Source: Afipia sp. Root123D2 (lineage in GTDB: Bacteria; Pseudomonadota; Alphaproteobacteria; Rhizobiales; Xanthobacteraceae). Taken from it: a stretch of DNA of 64,000 nucleotides. Below, piece after piece: positions 34,633 through 41,146 of the stretch. The DNA lies in contig NZ_LMDP01000002.1 in NCBI RefSeq assembly GCF_001425835.1, positions 124,001-188,000 on the forward strand, in the 5' to 3' direction. Made by a program: the position numbers and the translations under genes. Below the pieces are notes generated by a model. It was not told where the DNA came from. It did no database searches and saw nothing but the letters and a program-made list of their open reading frames with translations. Each line of letters begins with the position of its first letter. Within the stretch, counting starts at the first letter, position 1.

Positions 34633-36027
34633 TCAGCCTCTCATCATCGGTTCGACGCGCTTCTGCGCATCGTCGAGCGCCGCCTTCACCGTGGCCTGAC
34701 CAGCCAGCGCAGACTGCACCGCCGTCGCCAGCGTATCGCCGATCGCCGGCCATTGCGGAACGCGCGGTCGCCAGTCGACATCGGTATCGTTTTGCAACGA
34801 CTCGAGGGCGGTCTCGACGAAATTGTCACCGAAGGCGCTGACCAGCTTGACGTAATCCGGATCGCGCCACAGCGAGACGCGATTGACGCCCGAACGCTTG
34901 GCTGGACCAGCGAAACGATAGGACGTCAGTGCCTGCGTTTCCGCACTGGCCGCCCACTGGATAAACAGCCAGGTCGCCTTCTTCTGCTTGTCGGTGAGCG
35001 CGGCATTGATGGGAAAACCCCAGTTCCAGATCGAAGTCACGCGCTTGCCTGACGGACCCTTCGGCCAGCGGGCATAACCGATCTTGCCGACCACCTTGGA
35101 CTTCTCGACGTTGTTAATGACGGAGGCCGACGAATGCGCATCGATGTAGGTCGCAATCGTCCCCTGCGAGAACGCGTCGGCGATATCGGGCCAGTTCCAG
35201 TTCTGCGCCGCAGCCGGCGCATACTTCTTCATCACGTCGATGTACCAGGCGAGCGCGGCTTCCGCCTCTGGTCCGTTCAGGGTGAGCTTTCCGCCCTTGA
35301 ACCATTCACCACCGAACTCACGGAAGATCGAGGAATAGATGTAGATGTTCTGACCCGCGCCGGCGAGACCCCGCAGCGCGGCACCCCAGACACGGTTGTC
35401 GGGCGCATGCAGCGCCGCAGCATTCGAGACGAACGTCTTGAGATCGTCCGCAGGCTTCAGGCCCTTGGCGTCGTACAGATCCTTCCGATAGACCTGCACG
35501 GTGACTTCGCCATCGTAGGGCACGCCATACAGCTTGCCGTCCATGCTATTGGCGGCACGCCACGCCGGGATGATATCGTCCAGCTTGAACCACGACGGAT
35601 CGGTCAGTGAGGTATCGTTCGCGTATTTATCGAGCGGTTCGACCCATTTGTTCGCGACATAGAGCGAATAGTACATCGGGTCGGCCGCGTGGGTCGCGTA
35701 GGTGCCGGTCTTCGATGTCAGATCGATCACCGCCTTCTGGCGGATTTGCGCCGGCGGGATTTTCTCGAACCGCACATTGATGCCGGTCAGCGCCTGAAAC
35801 TGCGACGCCAGTGAAATGAGGTTGTCGAAATAACTCGCCGGGATCACCGCAACGGTGATGGTCTCGCCGGCGCACTGCTTCCAGTTGATCTTCGCCGAAG
35901 TGTAGGCGCCGAGATCCCCGCCCTGCGCCCGCGCGCTCCGGATCAGGCTGGGTGCCGCGACCGCAAGTGCCGATGCCGCGACCGTACCGGTCAGAAAGTC
36001 GCGTCGCGTCGATTGCCAATTCCTCAT
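34633..36027 (-). CDS. ABC transporter extracellular solute-binding protein (family 1)
   Basis: 464 residues. MRNWQSTRRDFLTGTVAASA with the twin-arginine STRRDFLTG is a TAT signal. Two-lobed binding fold: FQALTGINVRFEKIPPAQIR, AANSMDGKLYGVPYDGEVTV, and GWYGP-like regions typical of sugar/polyol-binding proteins (UgpB/MalE class). It heads the eight-gene operon and brings the substrate to the MalFGK-type importer. The operon's palindrome lies 54 bp upstream. Confidence 0.9.
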   Translation of the reverse strand: MRNWQSTRRDFLTGTVAASALAVAAPSLIRSARAQGGDLGAYTSAKINWKQCAGETITVAVIPASYFDNLISLASQFQALTGINVRFEKIPPAQIRQKAVIDLTSKTGTYATHAADPMYYSLYVANKWVEPLDKYANDTSLTDPSWFKLDDIIPAWRAANSMDGKLYGVPYDGEVTVQVYRKDLYDAKGLKPADDLKTFVSNAAALHAPDNRVWGAALRGLAGAGQNIYIYSSIFREFGGEWFKGGKLTLNGPEAEAALAWYIDVMKKYAPAAAQNWNWPDIADAFSQGTIATYIDAHSSASVINNVEKSKVVGKIGYARWPKGPSGKRVTSIWNWGFPINAALTDKQKKATWLFIQWAASAETQALTSYRFAGPAKRSGVNRVSLWRDPDYVKLVSAFGDNFVETALESLQNDTDVDWRPRVPQWPAIGDTLATAVQSALAGQATVKAALDDAQKRVEPMMRG

Positions 36028-36081
36028 TGTTCAATCCTCCCTGAAATCGGCCTTTTGGCCATTAGTCAGGACATTGGCAGA

Positions 36082-36093
36082 TTGTTATAACAA
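36082..36093. promoter_or_regulatory. Perfect 12-bp palindrome before the sulfatase operon
   Basis: TTGTTATAACAA, 54 bp upstream of the binding-protein start. HutC-type GntR proteins bind palindromes of this TTG-N6-CAA form. It is the probable operator of the GntR encoded at 31050-31820. Confidence 0.6.
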
Positions 36094-36360
36094 GTCAAGC
36101 AACCTGCCGACAAGGCGCGACCGGAGCACACAGGCGCCCCTCCCCTCGAAAAAGGTTGCTGCTCAGAACTCCACGAGGACATGGTAAGAACCGTTTCGTG
36201 AGTGATCGCGGGCCGATGCGCCGACTATTCGCCGCCCACCCCAGAGGCCGCACCCTCGGATCTCGACGCTTAACAAACCCGGCATGTCCACGCGGCTCAG
36301 CTGAGTTGAAGAGACTCTCAGCGCCTCTCGTGACGTCGCATCTTGTCCCACCCTGCCCGA
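36094..36360. other. Intergenic region without recognisable gene
   Basis: 267 bp between the sulfatase operon promoter and the DUF2478 gene. I see no convincing reading frame and no RNA gene. The minus-strand transcript of DUF2478 would end here, but no clear stem-loop with T-tract is visible. Confidence 0.5.
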
Positions 36361-36876
36361 TCAGGCGGAAGACAAGCGAGACCACCAATCCGTCAGCGCT
36401 GACTTGTCTGCCTCAAGATAAGTGGCCGCAGGGGCAAAAGCCTGCCAGGCACTGCGATGCTTGGCTGACACAGCGGTCAAGACCGGCCTCCCCGCAGCAA
36501 TTGCGGCTTCGAAGGCTGGAAAAAGTCCTTTCCGCATCGCTTCAAGCTTTCCAAATTTGCTAAGAACGACCAGATCGCTGTTCGCAATCTGGTCAATGAT
36601 CGATGCGCAGGCAGCTTCTACTCCGCGGGCATCAAGGTGGCATGACGTACCGGGCGGCGCCGTCTCGAGGTAGATCGGAAACTGATCGCCCGAACCGATC
36701 CCCCGCAGGAGGCCTGCACTGCATGTTCGATCGGGCAAGCCGTGAGCTTCCGCAGTCACGCCAGTGACTCTAGTTCCCCCAACGCGCCAATGGGCTACGG
36801 CTGCCGCCAACAATTTTTGAATGCTTTCGCTATCCGCCCCTTGAACGACAGCGATGCGGCTTACCATGGATGCCAT
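36361..36876 (-). CDS. DUF2478-family protein
   Basis: 171 residues from ATG 36876 (MASMVSRIAVVQGAD), chosen because the family begins with a strand of the IAVVQG type; a longer frame upstream to 37044 lacks family similarity. Contains the PGTSCHLDARGVEAAC and IANSDLVVLSKFGKLEAMRK segments typical of DUF2478, related to nucleotide-binding THEP1-like folds and frequently found near molybdenum genes. The nearby formate dehydrogenase is a molybdoenzyme, but the link is only contextual. Confidence 0.75.
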   Translation of the reverse strand: MASMVSRIAVVQGADSESIQKLLAAAVAHWRVGGTRVTGVTAEAHGLPDRTCSAGLLRGIGSGDQFPIYLETAPPGTSCHLDARGVEAACASIIDQIANSDLVVLSKFGKLEAMRKGLFPAFEAAIAAGRPVLTAVSAKHRSAWQAFAPAATYLEADKSALTDWWSRLSSA

Positions 36877-37163
36877 CGGAACTTCTTTCGTGTCTGTTTG
36901 TCTCACGACATCTGAATCTATCGAACTTAAAAACGAAACATGCCCGCTTAGCCGTTCGACACCTTTGGACAAGGCACAGCAAGAGCGAATTTGAATTTCA
37001 TGGTCGTCCTCGGTCAAAGCCGGCATGTGTTTCAAAATGTCCAATTCGCGCAGAATCCGTAACCGTTTGATTACCTTAGGAAGTGAACCGCCCGGCGTTC
37101 TCGGATTAGGTAACGATCGCTGACGTATAAGGCCTTTTGGCTTAAGTCAGTGGCACCACCGTC

Positions 37164-38309
37164 ATGCTTCTCGATCAGTTTTCGGTTCTCATCGCGATTG
37201 GCTTTTCGGGTGCGTCCCTTGGCCTCACACTTTTCATGATGTGGATTGTCGGAAGGGCCGAAACCCACCTGCTCAACTGGTCGATCGGTCTTGCTTTTCT
37301 CGTGCTGGGGGTAGTGCTCTTCGGCAGCGTCGTTGAAAAATACGATGCCACGATCCTGTCCGCATCGTTCTCGCTTCTGATTGTCGGATTTGGGTTGCTC
37401 TATGCAGGATCGGCCAAATTCTGTTCCGATCAAGCCAATTGGCCCATCACAGTTGCTATCGTTACGCTTAGCGTCGCGACTACAGTCATCGCGTTCGCAA
37501 CAGGCTATTCCGGCATCGGAACAATTGCCGGGAATACATTGATCGGCGTGCTGCTCATTGCCACCGCTCGTCAATATTGGGCGGCACGAGCAGAGGCCCC
37601 GCTTCTGATGACCGCCAATGCGACGCTCTATTTCATAGTATCGGCATCGTTCATCATGTGCGGTTACGCGCTTGCCAGCCAGGGTCAATTCATTCTGACA
37701 TCGAGACCGGCCAATTGGGCGGAAGACATAAACTCGATCGTCGTGATCGTCGGGTTGACCGGCATCGGAACCCTGTCACTCACCCTCAATCAGACGCGCA
37801 TTGCGAACCGGCACAAACGAGAGGCAATGACCGATGCTCTAACCGGGCTTTTGAATCGCAGGGCACTCCTTGAAAATCCACAGGACAATGTCCCGATGGA
37901 TACTGCTCTCGTGGCGATGGATCTGGATCATTTCAAAGCAATCAATGATCGGTTCGGGCACGATTCCGGCGACCAGACACTCAAAGCCTTCGCTGGACTC
38001 ATTCGTGCAAATATCCGCACAACCGATCTTGCCGCGAGAATAGGAGGCGAGGAGTTTTGTATCGTCTTGTCGAATTCAAACCCGCGAACATCGGCAGCTA
38101 TCGCTGAGCGGATAAGAGCGCAAATCGAAGCCATGCCGATTCCGACGTCTTCGGGCTCCATCCGAACGACTGTCAGCGCCGGAATCGCTTACTCCACGGG
38201 AGCCGAAACGATTCAATCGCTGCTTATTCGCGCCGATGAAGCCCTTTATGAAGCTAAAGCTGCCGGTCGCAATCGCGTCAAAACCTCAGGCCTCAGCCTG
38301 GCTGCTTAG
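37164..38309 (+). CDS. Membrane-bound diguanylate cyclase (GGDEF)
   Basis: 381 residues. Five to six hydrophobic helices occupy about 1-200 as an N-terminal sensory module, then the GGDEF domain (DALTGLLNRRALLE to the C-terminus). The active site is GGEEF at 294-298. An RxxD inhibitory site (Arg285-Asp288) lies five residues before it, so product feedback by c-di-GMP is likely. Makes cyclic di-GMP from two GTP. It is divergent from the DUF2478 gene and has no obvious operon partner. Confidence 0.92.
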   Translation: MLLDQFSVLIAIGFSGASLGLTLFMMWIVGRAETHLLNWSIGLAFLVLGVVLFGSVVEKYDATILSASFSLLIVGFGLLYAGSAKFCSDQANWPITVAIVTLSVATTVIAFATGYSGIGTIAGNTLIGVLLIATARQYWAARAEAPLLMTANATLYFIVSASFIMCGYALASQGQFILTSRPANWAEDINSIVVIVGLTGIGTLSLTLNQTRIANRHKREAMTDALTGLLNRRALLENPQDNVPMDTALVAMDLDHFKAINDRFGHDSGDQTLKAFAGLIRANIRTTDLAARIGGEEFCIVLSNSNPRTSAAIAERIRAQIEAMPIPTSSGSIRTTVSAGIAYSTGAETIQSLLIRADEALYEAKAAGRNRVKTSGLSLAA

Positions 38310-38358
38310 GCGGCACATCTGTATCGATGCAGCTCCGCGCGCGCGCGATACCGTCAAG

Positions 38359-38568
38359 TCAGCGCTGGTGACCGAGGCCTATGCCGAGCTTCTGCGCCTT
38401 CTGACGCAGCGAGCCCTCTGTGCGCTTCATCTGCTTTGCAATCTTGGCGACGGGCGTTCTGGACTTAGAGTGTGCTCTCAAGGCCTTGATGTCGTCTTTC
38501 GAGAATGGCCGGCGAACCAGCTTCTTCTTCGGGGCCTTCTTTGCAGACTTTGTAGCTTTCTTCGCCAT
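38359..38568 (-). CDS. Small basic protein, possibly DNA-binding
   Basis: 69 residues, about a third Lys/Arg. N-terminal MAKKATKSAKKAPKKKLVR tail, then a compact helical segment FSKDDIKALRAHSKSRTPVA that reads like a short Myb/homeo-type helix-turn-helix (RTPVAKIAKQMKRTEGSLRQ). Small proteins of this type are frequent in rhizobia and lack a described function. An AGGAGA site precedes the start at good spacing. It lies downstream of the HU gene on the same strand, after a hairpin. Confidence 0.75.
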   Translation of the reverse strand: MAKKATKSAKKAPKKKLVRRPFSKDDIKALRAHSKSRTPVAKIAKQMKRTEGSLRQKAQKLGIGLGHQR

Positions 38569-38582
38569 TCGATTCTCCTGAA

Positions 38583-38618
38583 CTCAGTCGGGAGCGCTTT
38601 AACACGCTCCCGACTGAG
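38583..38618 (-). terminator. Hairpin between HU and the small basic protein gene
   Basis: 14-bp perfect stem CTCAGTCGGGAGCG / CGCTCCCGACTGAG with an 8-nt loop. It lies 43 bp beyond the HU stop and only about 15 bp before the small gene start, so it may end the HU transcript or govern read-through into the small gene. Confidence 0.65.
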
Positions 38619-38661
38619 ATCAAGAAGCGAAGACCTCAAAGGAAGGTCCTCGCTCCGCGCT

Positions 38662-38961
38662 TTATACAGCGTCCTTCGCAGCCTTTACGGGACGCGCGCG
38701 AACAATCTTTCGAGCCGGCTTTGCCTTGAACGTCATTGGCTCACCGGTGAAGGGGTTTGTGCCCTTGCGTGCCTTCGTTGCCGGCTTCTTGATCACAACG
38801 AACTTTGCGAAGCCGGGGACAAGAAACACCCCGCTTTTCTTCAGTTCCTTGTAGCCAATCGATGCCAGCGATTCGAGAACGCCTTTGACTTCCTTCTTCG
38901 AAATCTCGTTCGACGCAGCGATCTTTTCGATCAGCTGCGATTTTGTCATCTGGGTTGCCAT
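38662..38961 (-). CDS. HU-family DNA-binding protein
   Basis: 99 residues. Begins MATQMTKSQLIEKIAASNEI; the HU/IHF arm-flanking segment PGFAKFVVIKKPATKARKG and TNPFTGEPMTFKAKPARKIV are characteristic, with the basic C-terminal tail. Bends and compacts DNA as a dimer. Slight variants at the start (EISKKEVKGVLESLASIGYK) are typical of rhizobial HU-like paralogues. Confidence 0.92.
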   Translation of the reverse strand: MATQMTKSQLIEKIAASNEISKKEVKGVLESLASIGYKELKKSGVFLVPGFAKFVVIKKPATKARKGTNPFTGEPMTFKAKPARKIVRARPVKAAKDAV

Positions 38962-39268
38962 TTGATCTCCGTTGATTCGGGCGATTGACAGTACCCGATT
39001 TCAACCCTTCCAGTTGAGCGGCACACCAATTTAACGCACTGAAATGGGGATAAACCTGCCTTTTAGGCCGTTTTGCCCTTCAGAAATCACAAGCCAGGAC
39101 ATGATTCCCGCCTAAATCGCGCGGGAGTTGCCGTGTCGAAGACCTGAATTTGCGGCTCGATTCGCGCCCACTTCAACAGCCGGCTGAAGCTGAATCGGTC
39201 ATGCACGGATATTTGTCCGTCCGCCGTTCGCCCGATTTGGCGAACATCCTAATACTAGGCTCGATGCG
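38962..39268. other. Intergenic region, no gene seen
   Basis: About 307 bp including the HU promoter on the minus strand. I see no supported reading frame or strong hairpin. The convergent or parallel short frames are too weakly supported to report. Confidence 0.5.
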
Positions 39269-39391
39269 CTAGAGACGAACGCCTGACGTCGAAAATGCAG
39301 CGCTGACCGGTTCTTGAACGATATTGAGACCTGGGACCGCGGCAAGCGCAATGATGACGGCGCAAGCACACGCCAGCAAAAAGGCTTTCAT
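39269..39391 (-). CDS. 40-residue secreted or membrane peptide
   Basis: ATG 39391 to TAG at 39269-39271, with a GGAGAG site about 10 bases upstream. The peptide opens with MKAFLLACACAVIIALAAVP, a signal-like hydrophobic run, and ends AAFSTSGVRL. I recall peptides of this build, with a QEP/AAFST tail, as recurrent small orphan genes in Bradyrhizobium relatives; that recollection needs a search. It sits 73 bp downstream of the formate dehydrogenase cytochrome subunit gene on the same strand. Function unknown. Confidence 0.65.
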   Translation of the reverse strand: MKAFLLACACAVIIALAAVPGLNIVQEPVSAAFSTSGVRL

Positions 39392-39463
39392 GAAGTACTC
39401 TCCAAAATAACCGGTCGTCCGAAAATCCAGCGACTGTCCGAAATTTACAACGAAGCGACTCCG

Positions 39464-40477
39464 TTACTCCGCTGGTGTCGATGACGGCTGATGGCGCGTC
39501 TTATTGGCGCCCGTTCGCGCATTCTCCTCTTCGAGCCACAGGCTGTGATGTTCCTTGGCCCAATTCAGGTCGACCGTTCCCTCGCCCATTGCCTCGAATG
39601 CACCCTCCATTCCGATGGTGCCAATATAGATATGCGCCAGCATGACGGCCACGAACAGCACGCCCACAACTGCGTGAACGATTTGTGCAAACTGCATACC
39701 TTCGATATTCGTGGCATAGAACGGGAACATCAGTTGGTACCCGGTGATGGCAACCGCGCCGCCTCCAATCACGACGATCCAATAGATTGCTTTCTGCCCG
39801 GCGTTGAAGCGATAGGCCGGCGGATGCTCATGGCCGACCATGCCGCCGCCTTCCTTGAGCCACTTGATATCGACCTTGTTGGGGATATTGCCGCCAATCC
39901 ACATCAGAAAAATCAGGATCACCCCGATGGTAAAGGGGAAGCTCAGATAGTTATGGGCGTATTTTGCCCACTGTGACCATGCGGAGAACGCGTCGAACCC
40001 GATCAGCGGCAACAACAGCGGCCGGCCGAAGGTAATGTTTAGACCTGAAATGGCCAGAATGATAAAGCAGGTCGCGGTCATCCAGTGCACGAACCGCTCA
40101 AATCCCGAGAAGCGGACAATGGTGCGCCCCGATCGACCACCCTCGATGCGGATCATGCCGCGCATCAGATAGAAAATGACGAGAGCGGCAAGCATTCCGA
40201 CGATGGCAATCGCGCCGACCCAGCGCAATGTCACGCTGTGGAAATACCGCCAGTCGCGGCCGGCCGGCTGCTCGAGAACGCCTGACCGTTTGTCAGGAAT
40301 ACTCACCCGGCCCTGGATCCGGTTCAGTTCCTGCAGCAATTGCTGCTCCTTGACTGAACTGGCGGTCGGATTGACCTGTGTTGGCTGCTGCGCGGTCACA
40401 GGAACGGACAACGCGATCATGAGGAAGAAAGCCACGGCGCCAGTGACGAAGCGGAGATACCTTGCAAAAGACGCCAT
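39464..40477 (-). CDS. fdhC: Formate dehydrogenase gamma subunit (cytochrome b)
   Basis: 337 residues. N-terminal signal segment, then a long periplasmic extension to about 95, then four transmembrane helices with haem-b histidine candidates (RFVHWMTATCFI, WAKYAHNYLSFPFTIG, HEHPPAYRFNAGQKAIYW). Anchors the alpha-beta dimer to the membrane and passes electrons from formate to quinone. It is the third structural gene and follows fdhB by 60 bp. Confidence 0.9.
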   Translation of the reverse strand: MASFARYLRFVTGAVAFFLMIALSVPVTAQQPTQVNPTASSVKEQQLLQELNRIQGRVSIPDKRSGVLEQPAGRDWRYFHSVTLRWVGAIAIVGMLAALVIFYLMRGMIRIEGGRSGRTIVRFSGFERFVHWMTATCFIILAISGLNITFGRPLLLPLIGFDAFSAWSQWAKYAHNYLSFPFTIGVILIFLMWIGGNIPNKVDIKWLKEGGGMVGHEHPPAYRFNAGQKAIYWIVVIGGGAVAITGYQLMFPFYATNIEGMQFAQIVHAVVGVLFVAVMLAHIYIGTIGMEGAFEAMGEGTVDLNWAKEHHSLWLEEENARTGANKTRHQPSSTPAE

Positions 40478-40537
40478 GAGCGTTCTCCCTCGATTTCTGT
40501 CAGCCGCGCCCCCGCGCAGCCATTCCGGCCTTATGAA

Positions 40538-41134
40538 TCACGACGCGATCGTCTCCCGGTAGGCTGTCTGCCAGCCCCATGCACCCGAGCCGTAACCCCG
40601 CTTGGTCACCCTTTCCTTGTAGATCTGGGCAATGATTTCGCCGTCGCCCGCCAGCAGCGATTTGGTCGAACACATCTCGGCGCAGAGCGGCAGCTTGCCT
40701 TCGGCGAGGCGATTGGCGCCGTACTTCTCATATTCTTCCTTGCTGCCGTCAGCCTCCGGGCCACCGGCGCAGAACGTGCACTTGTCCATCTTGCCGCGCG
40801 AGCCGAAATTCCCAACCTTCGGATACTGCGGCGCTCCGAACGGGCACGCGTAGAAGCAATATCCGCAACCGATGCAAAGATCCTTGGAGTGAAGCACGAC
40901 GCCGTCGGCCGTGGTGTAGAAACAGTTCACCGGACAGACGGCCGCGCAGGGCGCGTCCGTGCAGTGCATGCAGGCCATGGAGATCGATCGCTCGCCGGGC
41001 TTACCGTCATTGATGGTGACCACGCGGCGGCGGTTGATGCCCCAAGGTACCTCGTGTTCGTTCTTGCAGGCGGTGACGCAGGCATTGCATTCGATGCAGC
41101 GGTCGGCGTCGCAGAGAAATTTCATCCGGGCCAT
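40538..41134 (-). CDS. fdhB: Formate dehydrogenase beta subunit (ferredoxin-type)
   Basis: 198 residues. Three to four 4Fe-4S clusters: CIECNACVTACK, CMHCTDAPCAAVCP, CIGCGYCFYACP and CTFCAGG. Conducts electrons from alpha to the cytochrome. It is shorter than the roughly 290-residue FdnH, lacking the C-terminal membrane helix of the E. coli type. The start ATG is 12 bp after fdhA. Confidence 0.92.
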   Translation of the reverse strand: MARMKFLCDADRCIECNACVTACKNEHEVPWGINRRRVVTINDGKPGERSISMACMHCTDAPCAAVCPVNCFYTTADGVVLHSKDLCIGCGYCFYACPFGAPQYPKVGNFGSRGKMDKCTFCAGGPEADGSKEEYEKYGANRLAEGKLPLCAEMCSTKSLLAGDGEIIAQIYKERVTKRGYGSGAWGWQTAYRETIAS

Positions 41135-41146
41135 GGTTGCTGCTCC

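Noticed and set aside
36877-37044. N-terminal extension of the DUF2478 gene
   Set aside because: The extra residues have no family similarity and the family start fits the ATG at 36876.
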